Shown here piece by piece: positions 33,859 to 45,400 of a stretch of 64,000 nt of DNA (position 1 is its first letter; every line of letters begins with the position of its first letter). Position numbers and translations under genes: made by a program. The notes under the pieces are model-generated. The model saw only the letters and a list, made by a program, of their open reading frames with translations, made no database searches and was not told the DNA's origin. This DNA comes from Micromonospora_G sp044901685 (GTDB taxonomy: Bacteria > Actinomycetota > Actinomycetes > Mycobacteriales > Micromonosporaceae): positions 1,240,001 through 1,304,000 of the forward strand of contig NZ_JBJDPS010000001.1 of NCBI RefSeq assembly GCF_044901685.1, in the 5' to 3' direction.

Positions 33859-34803
33859 TCAGGGCTGGTTGGTGAGGTAACCGCCCATGGTGTGGAAGTA
33901 CTCGGTCGCCGGATATTCGGTGCCGTCGTCGGTGCGTACCCGCTTCACCAGCAGGCCGTGGCTGCGCCCCCGGCGGGCCTCGGCCCCGGCAACGATGACG
34001 ATGCCGTCGTCCTCCCGGATGAAGACCCGGCCCGGGGTGCCGCCGTAGATTCCGCGCGAGACGGCCGCCTCGATGATCCGGATCCGCTCGCCCCGGTGGT
34101 AGGTGAACGCGTTCGGGTACGGGTCGGCGAGCGCCCGGACCACCCGCTCCAGATCCTCCGCCGGCCAGGTCCAGTCGATCAGGCTGTCCTGCACGGAGCG
34201 CTTGTGGAAGAAGCTGCCCCTGCTCGGGTCCTGCTTGGTCCACTCCGTCTGACCGGATTCGATCAGCGCCAGCCCGTCCAGCGTGATCGGCCCGAACAGC
34301 GCCAGCGTGCGGTGGAACAGGTCGGCGGTGGTGTCGGTCGGCCCGACCGGGACGGCCCGCTGGAGCACGATGTCGCCACCGTCGAGCTTGTCGTCCATCA
34401 GGTGCGCGGTGACGCCCACCTCCGGCTCGCCGTTGATCAGCGCCCAGATCAGCGGGGAGAATCCGGCGTACGCCGGCAGCAGCGAGTCGTGCACGTTCAG
34501 GGTGCCGTGACGAGGGAGGTTGAAGATCTCCGGGGGCAGCCAGGTACGCCAGTTGGTGGCCACCATGATGTCCGCGTCGACCTGCTTGACCTGGTCGGCC
34601 AGCTCCTCGTCGGGACGCTGGCGCAACAGCACCGGTACGCCGTGCGCCTGCGCGAGGTCGGCGACGGAGTCGTCCCACATCTGTTCGTACGCGTGGTCGC
34701 TCTTGGGGTGCGTGACCACCATCGCGACCTCATGTTCCGAGTCCAGCAGCGCCTGTAGGGTTCGATGCCCCCAGGTCTGGTAGCCGAACATGATTACTCG
34801 CAT
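33859..34803 (-). CDS. N5-hydroxyornithine formyltransferase (CchA-like, Fmt family)
   Basis: Predicted 314 residues of the methionyl-tRNA formyltransferase fold: a formyl-tetrahydrofolate domain with NVHDSLLPAYAGFSPL (catalytic Asn/His region about 103-118) and LDGGDIVLQ, then a C-terminal OB-like domain. Stand-alone members in siderophore clusters formylate N5-hydroxyornithine before loading. ATG at 34803 is set by AGGAGG 8 nt upstream. It is divergent from the ornithine monooxygenase, with an iron box just upstream. Confidence 0.88.
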   Translation of the reverse strand: MRVIMFGYQTWGHRTLQALLDSEHEVAMVVTHPKSDHAYEQMWDDSVADLAQAHGVPVLLRQRPDEELADQVKQVDADIMVATNWRTWLPPEIFNLPRHGTLNVHDSLLPAYAGFSPLIWALINGEPEVGVTAHLMDDKLDGGDIVLQRAVPVGPTDTTADLFHRTLALFGPITLDGLALIESGQTEWTKQDPSRGSFFHKRSVQDSLIDWTWPAEDLERVVRALADPYPNAFTYHRGERIRIIEAAVSRGIYGGTPGRVFIREDDGIVIVAGAEARRGRSHGLLVKRVRTDDGTEYPATEYFHTMGGYLTNQP

Positions 34804-34836
34804 GTGGACGCCTCCTGGCATTCCGGCGGATACTAG

Positions 34837-34855
34837 TCAGGCAAGCCTTACCTAG
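34837..34855. promoter_or_regulatory. IdeR/DmdR-like iron box 2
   Basis: TCAGGCAAGCCTTACCTAG, read on the minus strand, matches the IdeR/DmdR consensus at about 14 of 19 positions. It lies 34 bp before the formyltransferase start. Confidence 0.6.
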
Positions 34856-34901
34856 CTAGCGTGTGTGGTGTTGCTGTCTCCGCATTGACCCGGTTTTGAA
34901 G

Positions 34902-34920
34902 CAAGGGTAGCCTACCCTAA
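34902..34920. promoter_or_regulatory. IdeR/DmdR-like iron box 3
   Basis: CAAGGGTAGCCTACCCTAA is a near-perfect palindrome matching the consensus at about 15 of 19 positions on the minus strand. It lies 24 bp before the monooxygenase ATG and probably governs the monooxygenase-NRPS-MbtH operon. Confidence 0.75.
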
Positions 34921-34944
34921 ATCGACGATCTAGGGGTGTGGTCC

Positions 34945-36294
34945 ATGGCGCACGTACCGCCGCACGACGAGCTGCCCGTACACGACATCGTCGGAGTGGG
35001 GTTCGGCCCGTCCAATCTGGCGTTGGCCATCGCCCTTACCGAGCAGGAGCTGCCGACCGGACCGGCCGGCAGCCAGCAGCCGGTCTCCGCGGTCTTCCTC
35101 GAACGCCAGCAGAGCTTCGGCTGGCACCGGGGCATGCTCCTCGACGACGCGACCATGCAGGTCTCGTTCCTCAAGGACCTGGTGACCCTGCGGAACCCGA
35201 CCAGCCGGTTCAGCTTCCTGTCCTACCTGCACGCCAAGGACCGGCTGATCGACTTCATCAACCACAAGACGCTCTACCCGCTGCGGATCGAGTTCCACGA
35301 CTACCTCGAATGGGCCGCCGCCCAGGTCGACCACCTGGTGCGCTACGGGCACGAGGTGATCGGCGTACGGCCGGTGACCGGCGAGAACGGCATCGAACTG
35401 GTCGACGTGCTGGTCGACACCGGCCGGGGCACCACCGTGCACCGGGCCCGCAACCTGGTCCTCGCCACCGGCCTGCAACCCCGGCTACCCGCCGGCGTGA
35501 TCGCCGACGACCGGATCTGGCACAGCCGTGACCTGCTGTTCCAGCTCGACCGGGGGATCGACCCCGCGCCGTCGAGGTTCGTCGTGGTCGGCGCCGGCCA
35601 GAGCGCCGCCGAGGTCACCGCCCACCTGCACGACCGGTTCCCCGAGGCCGAGGTCTGCGCGGTCTTCTCCCGGTACGGCTACAGCCCGGCCGACGACAGC
35701 TCCTTCGCCAACCGGATCTTCGACCCCGGGGCGGTCGACGACTACTTCGACGCGCCGGCCGAGGTCAAGGCCGAACTGATGGGCTACCACGGCAACACTA
35801 ACTACTCCGTGGTCGACGGCGACCTGATCGCCGAACTGTACCGGCGCAGCTACCGGGAACAGGTCCTCGGCCAGTCCCGGCTGCGCCTGCTCAACACCTC
35901 CCGGCTGCGCGGCGCGGTGTCGCACGCCGACGGCGTACAGGTCAGCATCGAGACCCTGATCACCGGACAACCGGCCACCCTGGACGCGGACATCCTGGTC
36001 TGCGCCACCGGCTACGACCCGGTCGACCCGGCCAACATGCTCGGCGAGCTGAGCGGCCACTGCCACCGCGACGAACTCGGTCAGCTCCGCCTCGGCCGGG
36101 ACTACCGGGTCGCCACCGACGACGAACTGCGCTGCGGCATCTACCTCCAGGGCGGCACCGAACACAGCCACGGCATCAGCTCCTCGCTGCTCTCCAACGG
36201 CTCGATCCGGGCGGCCGAGATCCTGGAGTCGATCGTCACCCGCCGTGACCTGCCCGCACCGGTCCCGGCGCCGGCCGGCGCCGGCCGCGCCTGA
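34945..36294 (+). CDS. L-ornithine N5-monooxygenase
   Basis: Predicted 449 residues. It has FAD motif GVGFGPSNLALAI (about 17-29), NADPH motif VVGAGQSAAE (about 215), and the C-terminal ATGYDP motif of the SidA/PvdA/IucD group. Ornithine rather than lysine is inferred from the hydroxyornithine code of NRPS module 3. ATG at 34945 is chosen with AGGGG 8 nt upstream; a GTG at 34936 would add three residues. It makes N5-hydroxyornithine, the hydroxamate precursor. Confidence 0.93.
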   Translation: MAHVPPHDELPVHDIVGVGFGPSNLALAIALTEQELPTGPAGSQQPVSAVFLERQQSFGWHRGMLLDDATMQVSFLKDLVTLRNPTSRFSFLSYLHAKDRLIDFINHKTLYPLRIEFHDYLEWAAAQVDHLVRYGHEVIGVRPVTGENGIELVDVLVDTGRGTTVHRARNLVLATGLQPRLPAGVIADDRIWHSRDLLFQLDRGIDPAPSRFVVVGAGQSAAEVTAHLHDRFPEAEVCAVFSRYGYSPADDSSFANRIFDPGAVDDYFDAPAEVKAELMGYHGNTNYSVVDGDLIAELYRRSYREQVLGQSRLRLLNTSRLRGAVSHADGVQVSIETLITGQPATLDADILVCATGYDPVDPANMLGELSGHCHRDELGQLRLGRDYRVATDDELRCGIYLQGGTEHSHGISSSLLSNGSIRAAEILESIVTRRDLPAPVPAPAGAGRA

Positions 36295-36455
36295 CCGTTA
36301 CCCCACCACCGGGCGGCCGACCACGGCCGCTCGGTCCACCGGGTACGGGCAGGTGCGGCAACCCGCACGCCCCGGCCCCGGCGCGGAACCGGCCCCGACC
36401 GTCGCCGTCCCGCGTACGTCCATGCGCGAACCCCGTCGAAGAGGTGTGATTCTTC

Positions 36456-39400
36456 TTGTCCGCCAGCGAACTGACCACCGTGCACGATGCCCTCCGGTAC
36501 TGGCGGGACCGGCTCACCCCGGCCGCGTCGGAGATCGTGCTGCCGTCGGACGTACCGGACGGGGACCTGGCCGGCTCCGGCCCGCGCACCGGCACCGAAA
36601 CCCGTACGGTGCACCGGGTGCTCCCGTCCGCGCTGGCGGCCCGGCTCACGGAGCACGCCCGGCGGGCCGACGCGGGCGCCGACGACGTGCTGCTCGCCGG
36701 GCTGGCGGCCGTGCTGCTGCGCTACGGCGCCGGCCCGGACCTGCTGCTGAACGTGGCGGACCGGCCACTGCGGCTGGACCTGGACGGCGGGGCCGGACTG
36801 GGTGCCCTGGTCGAGCGGGTCGTCGCCGCCCGCGCCGAGGCGGCGGCGTACGCGCTGCCGCTGGCCGAGATCGCCGCTCACCTCGGCGCCCGGCCGACCC
36901 GCCGGGGCGCGCCGCTGACCAACGTCGGCTACGCCGGCACCCCCGACCCGCGCCTCGACCTCTGGCTCGGGCTCGCCGAGACCACGGGCGGGTACGCGCT
37001 GGAGCTGCGACCCGCCGACGGGGTGCTGGCCGGGGCCGCCGCCGACCGGCTCGCCGACCACCTGCTGCGACTGCTCGACGACGGGCTCCGCCGACCGGAC
37101 CAGCCGATCGGCCGGCTCGAACTGCTCACCGACGACGAGCGTCACCTGATCCTGCACGGCTGGAACGACACCGCGACGGCGGTGCCACCGGCGACGCTGC
37201 CGCACCTGTTCCAGGAGTGGGTCCGCCGTACGCCGGACGCCGTCGCGCTGGTCCTCGACCGGGTCGAGCTGACCTACCGAAAGCTCAACGAGCGGGCCAA
37301 CCGGCTCGCCCACCGGCTCGTCGCGGCCGGTGTCGGCCCGGAGCGGCTGGTCGCGCTCGCGCTGCCCCGCTCGGTCGACCTGATCGTGGCGGAACTGGCC
37401 GTGCTCAAGGCCGGCGGCGCGTACCTGCCACTGGACGTGGACTACCCGGCCGAGCGGATCGCGTACATGCTCGCCGACGCGGCACCGGTCTGCCTGCTGA
37501 CCACCACCGATCTCGCCGCCGACGTACCGGCCCGGGAGGGCACCGCCCGGCTGCTGCTCGACGACCCCGAGCTGGCCCGGGAGATCGCCGCCGGCCGGGC
37601 CGACGACCCGACCGACGCCGACCGGACCGCACCGCTCGGCGTGCTCAACACCGCGTACGTCATCTACACCTCCGGCTCCACCGGGCAGCCCAAGGGCGTC
37701 GTGCTCTCGCACACCGGGGTGGCCAAACTGCTCGCCACCCAGACCGAGCGCTTCGGTGTCGGACCGCACAGCCGGGTCCTCCAGTTCGCCTCGCCGAGCT
37801 TCGACGTCGCGTTCTGGGACCTCTGCCTCGCCCTGCTCTCCGGCGGCCGGCTGGTGGTGGTACCCACCGAGCGACGGCTACCCACCGCCGACCTGGCCGA
37901 GTACGCCCATCGCCACGGCGCCACCTTCATGATCCTGCCGCCGGCCCTGCTCGCCGCCCTGCCGCCGGAGGTCGAGCTGCCGCAGGGGGCGACCCTGCTC
38001 GCCGGCACCGAACGGGTCAGCCCCGAACTCGTCGCCCGCTACGCCACCCGGCAGCGGATGTTCAACGCGTACGGGCCGACCGAGGCGACCGTCAACTCCA
38101 CCCTGGGCCGCTGCGACCCGGCCACCCGCACCGGATCATCGGTGCCGATCGGTCGCCCCGACCCGGGCACCCGGGCGTACGTGCTCGACGGTGCCCTACG
38201 GCCGGTCCCCGCCGGGGTGCTCGGTGAGCTCTACCTCGGTGGTCCGGGCCTGGCCCGGGGCTACCTCGGTCGCCCGGCGCTGACCGCGCAGCGGTTTGTC
38301 GCCGACCCGTTCGGTGCCCCCGGCGAGCGGCTCTACCGCACCGGTGACCTGGTCCGGTGGCGCTCCGACGGCCAGCTCGACTTTGTCGGCCGCGCCGACG
38401 ACCAGGTGAAGGTCCGTGGGTACCGGATCGAACTCGGCGAGGTCGAGTCCGCCCTCGCCCGGGATCCCGACATCAGCCAGGTCGTCGCGACCGTACGCGA
38501 GGACCGGCCCGGCGAGCGCCGACTGGTCGCGTACGTCGTCCCGGCCACCGGCGGCCAACCCGGCGCCACCACCGGCGACCGTCAGGTCGCCCAGTGGAAG
38601 GACCTGCACGAACTGCTCTACTCCGCCGGCCGGGCCGAACCCGCCGCGCAGAACTTCACCGGCTGGAACAGCAGCTACGACGGGCAGCCGATCCCGCTGG
38701 CCCAGATGCGCGCCTGGCGCGACGCCACCGTCGCCCGGATCGCCGCCCTGCGGCCCCGGCGCATCCTGGAGATCGGCGTCGGCAGCGGCCTGCTGCTCTC
38801 CGGACTCGCGCCCGACTGCGACGAGTACTGGGGCACCGACCTCTCCGAGCAGGCGGTCGCCTCCCTGCGCCGGCAGGTGGACCAGGACCCCGAGCTGGGG
38901 GCGAAGGTCACCCTGCGGGCCCAGCCGGCACACCGCTTCGACAGCCTGCCCGGCGGGCGGTTCGACACCATCGTGATCAACTCGGTGGTGCAGTACTTCC
39001 CGGACGCCGACTACCTGACCGAGGTGCTGCGCCAGGCGGTGGAGCTGGTCGCCCCCGGCGGCCGGGTCTTCGTCGGCGACGTACGCAACCTGCGGTTGCT
39101 GCGCGCCCTGCGCGCCGCCATCCAGGTTGGCCGCAGCGGCGGCGGTGCCGAACCGGTCGACCTCGACGCCGCCCGGACGGCGGTGGAGCAGGACCTCGCC
39201 TGGGAGGGCGAACTGCTGCTCGACCCGGAGTTCTTCCCCGCCCTCGCCCGCGAACTGCCGCAGGTCGCCACCGCCGACCTCTGGCTCAAACGGGGCGAGG
39301 ACCACAACGAACTGACCCGCTACCGGTACGACGTGGTGCTCCACCGCCGCCCGGCCGGCATTCCCGCCGTTTCGCCCGATGCCGGCGCCGCGGCGGCTTC

Positions 39401-42400
39401 GCCGGCTGCCGACGTTCCCGTGCGTCGGTGGCGTCACGATCTGCCAGGCGTCGAGGCGCTGGAGCACCTGCTCGCCGAGGCCCGTCCGCCGGTGTTCCGG
39501 GTGACCGGCGTGCCGAACGCACGCCTCACCGTCGACCTGGCCGCCGCACGGACGCTGACCGAGGAACCGACCGACGAGCCGACCGACGAGCCGACCGGCC
39601 CGGACACGGACCCGGTCGACCCGGAGAGCCTGTACCAACTCGGCGACCGGTACGGCTACACCGTTACCGCGACCTGGACCACGGACACCACCGACGGCAG
39701 CCTCGACGTGCTGTTCAGCACCGGCGACGCCGTACCCGGCCCGGTCTACCGACCCGGCTGGTCCGGCGCACCCCGACCCGAGCACGCCAACCGTCCGGTC
39801 CGCTTCCGCGACATCACCACCCTGCTGCGCCGGCTGCGCGAGCGGGCGCGGGCCTGGCTGCCCGACTACATGGTGCCGGCCGCGATCGTGGCGCTGCACC
39901 GGCTGCCCGTCACCGGCAGCGGCAAACTCGACCGGGCCGCGCTGCCGGTCCCGGACCGGGGCGCGCTGAGCACCGGCGTACGTCCGCGCAGCGCCCGCGA
40001 GGAACTGCTCTGCACGCTCTACGCCGAGGTGCTGGACCTGCCCACGGTCGGCATCGACGACGACTTCTTCGCCCTCGGCGGGGACAGCATCGTGGCCATC
40101 CAACTCGTCATCCGGGCCCGTCAGGCCGGTCTCGCGATCACCCTGCGGCAGGTCTTCGTCCGGCGTACGGTCGCCCAGCTCGCCCCGGTCGCGGTCCCCG
40201 CCGCCGCGCCGGTCGCCGACGACCTGCCGCCGCTGCTCGACCAGGATGCCACCGCCCAACTCGCGGCCGACCTGCCGGGGCTGGTCGAGGCGCTGCCGGT
40301 CACGCCGATGCAGGAGGGGTTCTACTTCCACGCCCTGGCCGACGGCACCGGCACCGACGCGTACCTGGTGCAGCTCGTCGTCGACCTCGACGGACCGCTC
40401 GACCCGGCCGTGCTGCGGGTCGCCGGGCAGCGGCTGCTGGACCGGCACGCCCCGCTGCGGGCCGGGTTCCGGCTCGGACCGGACGGGCGGCTGATCCAGG
40501 CCGTCGTCGCCGGGGTCGAACTGCCGTGGCGCACCGTCGACCTCACCGGGCTGGACGAACCGGCCCAACGGGCCCGGCTGCTCGCCGAGACCGACACCGA
40601 ACGGGCCCGCCCGTTCGACCTCGGCCGACCGCCGCTGCTGCGGGCGCTGTTGCTGCGCCGCGACGACGTACGGCACTGGCTGGTGTTGCAGTTCCCGCAC
40701 ATCGTAGCCGACGGCTGGTCGGTGCCGGTCCTGCTCCGGGACCTGCTCGCCCTCTACGGTCCGGTCGACCGGGCACCCGGGCTGGCGCCGGTCACCCCGT
40801 ACCGCCGGCACCTGGCCTGGCTCGCCCGCCAGGACCGCGACGGCGCGCGTGCCGCCTGGCGGCAGGTGCTCGCCGGGGTGGACGAGCCGACCCGGCTGGT
40901 GCCGGTCACCGGGCCGGACCGGCCGGCGCGCCCGGCGGAGCTGCGGGTCACACTGCCCGAACCGCTCGCCGCCGGCCTCACCGCCCGCGCCCGCGAGTAC
41001 GGCATCACCCTCGGCGCCGTGCTCCAGGGCACCTGGGGCCTGCTGCTGGGACAGCTCACCGGAGCCCGCGACGTGCTCTTCGGCACCACCGTGAGCGGCC
41101 GGGGCGCCGACCTGGACGGCATCGGCGACCTGGTCGGCCTGCTGATCAACACTCTCCCGGTCCGGGTCCGCTGGCGACCCGAGCAGCCACTGTCCGACGT
41201 GCTCTCCCGGCTGCACGCCGAGCAGTCGGACCTGCTCGACCACCAGCACCTCGGGCTCGCCGAACTGCACCGGATCACCGGGCTGGACGAACTCTTCGAC
41301 ACCCTCGTGGTGCTGGAAAACTACCCGGACCAGGCCGACCTGCGTGACCCGAGCGGCAGCGTCACGGTCGCGGGGCTCGACTACCGCGACGCGGGGCACT
41401 ACCCGCTCGCGCTGATCGTGGTACCCGGCGACCGGCTCGAGCTGCGGTTCAAGTACGACGCCGTACGGGTGGACGCGGACCGGGTGGAGCGGATCGGCGC
41501 CTGGCTCACCCGACTCCTGCACCAGGTGGTGGACGATCCGAACCGGCCCGCCGGGCGAGTCGACCTGCTGACCGACGACGAACGACGGGACATCCTGGCC
41601 CGCCTGACCGGCCCGGCCACGTACGTCGCCGCTTCCCCGGCCCCGGCTCCGCTGCTCCGTGGTTCCCTGGCCCCGGCTCCGCTGCTCGCCGCTTCCCCGG
41701 CTCCGGCTCCGCTGTTCCGTGGTTCCCTGGCTCCGGCTCCGGTCACGTTGGTCGCCGCGATCGAGGCGCAGGTCGCGCGGACGCCGGACGCGCCGGCTCT
41801 GGTCGCCGACGATCACACGCTCAGCTACCGAGACCTGGACTCCCGCGCGGCGGCACTCGCCGACCGGCTGCGGGCCGGGGGCACCGGCCCCGAACACGTC
41901 GTCGCCGTCGCCGTGCCCCGCTCGGCGGAACTGGTGGTGGCGCTGCTCGGCGTACTCAAGGCTGGTGCGGCGTACCTGCCGCTGGACGTCGACCACCCGA
42001 CCGAGCGGTTGGCGTACCTGCTCGCCGACTCCGGCGTACGCACCGTCGTCACCACCACGTCCGCCGCCGTCCGCCTACCGGCCTCCGCCGATCTCGACCG
42101 CCTCCTGCTCGACGCCCCCGCCGAAGCGTTAGGAAGGGCCCCCTCTACAACGGAAAGCGATAACAAGGGGCCCTTCCTTACCCCGCAGCGGGGGGCGTAT
42201 CTGCTGTATACGTCGGGGTCTACGGGGCGGCCCAAGGGGGTGCTCGTACCGCATGGGGCGGTTGTCAGTCAGCTTGGGTGGGTGCAGGGGCGGTTCGGGT
42301 TGGGCTCGGACGACCGGGTGTTGCACCACCTGTCGGCGAGTTTCGACCCGGCGGCGCTGGAGATCTTCTGGCCGCTGACCGCTGGCGCGGCGGTGGTGCT

Positions 42401-45400
42401 GACCCCGCCCGAGGCGACCGGTGACCCGGCGCGACTGGCGGCGGCGGTCGACCGGCACCGGGTGACCACGCTGGTGGTCGTCTCGTCGATGCTCGGCGCG
42501 TTCGCCGACGCGGTCGAGGTGGCCGGTGCCGCGACGCTGGGCAGCCTGCGCCGGGTGCTGGCCGGCGGCGACGTGCTGACCCGGTCGGTGGCCGCGCGCT
42601 GGCAGGCGGTGACCAACGTGCCGCTGCACAACGTGTACGGGCCGACCGAGGCCACCATCCAGGTCACCTGCGCGCAGGCGACGCCGTCGCCGGTCGACTC
42701 GGCGACCGGTGCGACCGTGCCGATCGGACAGGCGGTCGCGGGCACCCGGCTCTACGTCCTCGACGACGGGCTGCGGCCGGTGCCGTACGGGGTGGCCGGC
42801 GAACTCTACGTCGCCGGGGTACAACTCGCCCGGGGCTACCACGGGCGGGCCGGGCTGACCGCGCACCGGTTCGTGGCGGACCCGTACGGCCCGGCGGGGG
42901 AGCGGATGTACCGGACCGGTGACCTGGTCCGGTCCGCCGCCGACGGCAACCTCGAATACCTCGGGCGGACCGACCGGCAGGTCAAGATCCGGGGGCACCG
43001 GGTGGAACTCGGCGAGGTCGAGGCACACCTGAGCGCCCGTACCGAACTGGCCGCCGCCGCGGTCGTCGCCCGTACCGGCAGCAGCGGAGGGGCGCGGCTG
43101 GTCGCGTACGTGGTCGCCCGGCCCGGCGTACGGGTCGAGCCGGAGACGCTGCTCGCCGCGCTGGCCGAGACCGTGCCGGCCGCACTCGTGCCGGCCGCGA
43201 TCGTGGTGCTGGACGAACTGCCGCGTACGGCGAGCGGCAAGCTCGACCTCGCCGCGCTGCCCGAGGTCCGGGTGAGCCGGACACCGACCAGGGCCCCACG
43301 TACCGATCGGGAACGGCTGTTCTGCGAGGTCTTCGCGTCGGTGCTCGGGCTGCCCGAGGTCGGGCCGGACGACGACTTCTTTGTCCTCGGCGGGGACAGC
43401 ATCCAGTCGATCGGGGTCGCCAACCAGGCGCACGCCGCCGACGTCGCGATCAGCCCCCGGGACGTGTTCGTCCACCGGACCCCGGCCGCGTTGGCCGAAC
43501 TCGCCGCTCCGGAGCCGGCCCCGACCACACCGACCCAGCCGGCACCAGGGCGGGCGGTGCCCGAGCAGGTGGCAGGCGAGCGGGCAACACCCGAGCAGGC
43601 AACACGCGACTCGGAGCGGTACGGCGATCTGCCGCCGACGCCGGCCGTACACCGGCTGCGGGAGAGCGGCCTGCCGGTCGGCCCGGCGGGTAGCGGGGTG
43701 CTCACCCGTACGCCGGCCGGGCTGACCCTGACCCACCTGCGCGCGGCGCTGGCCGCGCTGCTGCACCGGCACGACGGCCTGCGCCAGCGGTTGACCCGGA
43801 TCGGTGCGCTGCTCTGGACCTCGCAGGTCACCCCGGCCGAACCCACCACCGTCGACCGGCTACCCCGGATCGTCGACGGACCGTTCCCGGAGGATCGGGC
43901 CGACGTCGGCGGCGAGCTGCGCGACGCGCTCGACCGGCTCGACCCGGAGGCCGGCGCGGTGTTCGAGGCCGTCTGGTACGACGCCGGTCCCGACCGGCCG
44001 GGCCGGTTGCTGCTGGTGGCGCACCGGTTGGCCGTCGACGAGGCGTCCTGGCCGACCCTCCTGGCCGACCTGGGCGAACTGTGCCGGGCGGCGCTGGCCG
44101 GCCGCGCCCCGGTTGCCGAGCCGGCGCGGGACCCGGTCCACCTGCGCGACCACGTCCGTGACCTCGGCGAGCAGGCGCAGCGCGCGGAACGTCTCGCCGA
44201 GCTGACCCACTGGGCGGCGATCCTTTCGCCCGGCGCCGACGCTCTCGCCCGGCCGCTGCCGGTCGGTGCCGACTCGGCCGCCCGGTCCACCATGGAACTG
44301 CCGATCGCCCGCATCTGGAGCGACGGCGACCCGACCGACCTGCTGGTCGCGGCGCTGCGGGTGGCGGCGACCCGGTGGTCGGGCCCCGAGGACGACGCGG
44401 ACCTGCTGGTCGACGTGCTGACCACCGGACGCCAGCCGCTCGGCGCCGACGCCCCCCGTACGGTGGGACCGCTGCACCGGGTGACCCCGGTGCGCCTGCC
44501 CGCCGTGACCGATCCCGCCGACGCCCTGCCCGAGGTGGTACGTCACCGCCGCGCGGCACCGGACCACGGCTCCGGTCACGACCTGCTGCGTTACCTCAAC
44601 CCGCAGGCCGGTCCGGTCCTCGCCCAACTGGCCCGGCCGGCGGTGCTGGTCGACTACGCGGGACCGCTGGCGGGCGGCGAGTGGCTGGGCACCGGCACCG
44701 CCCAGCCGCACCCGCTGCAACTTGTCGTCCGCGACGGCGACACCCCGACGGTGACCTGGTCCTGGTCCACCGTGGTCTGGACCGAGCCGGAGGTACGCCA
44801 GCTCGCCGACCACTGGTTCGCGGCCCTGGCCGAGCTGACCGGCAGCACCGACGACGACCACGCCACGGCCGAAGGTCCCGGTGTGCCCGGGAAGTTCGCC
44901 GTGCTCGAACCGGCCGGACCGGAACTCGAACCGGCCGAACTGGAACTGGTACGGGCCCGCAGCCCGTGGCCGGTGGCCGAGGTGTGGCCGCTGTCGCCGT
45001 TGCAGGAGGGCCTGTTCTTCCACGCCAGCTACGACCAGGGCGAGTTGGACGTGTACACCGCCCAGGTGGCGTTCGAGACGGCGGAGCGGATCGACGCGGA
45101 CCGGCTGCGGAGCGCGCTCGCCAGCCTGCTCGCCCGTAACCCGGGCCTGCGGGCCGGGTTCACCGGCGACGGTCTCCCCACGCCGGTGCAGTTCATCACC
45201 ACCGCCCCGGCACCACCGCTGAGCGTGGTCGACCTCGGCGACATCGTCGAGACCGAGCGGGCGGCCCGGATCGACGCGCTGCTCGCCGACGACCGGACCC
45301 GCCGGTTCGACCTGGCCCGGCCGCCGCTGTTCCGGCTGCTGCTGATCCGCCTCGGCGACGGCACCGACCGCCTGGTCATCACCCACCACGTGCTGCTCTG

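Noticed and set aside
38196..41996. 1,266-codon minus-strand frame inside the NRPS gene
   Set aside because: It mirrors the codon bias of the NRPS, with no recognisable domain, start signal or ribosome binding site.
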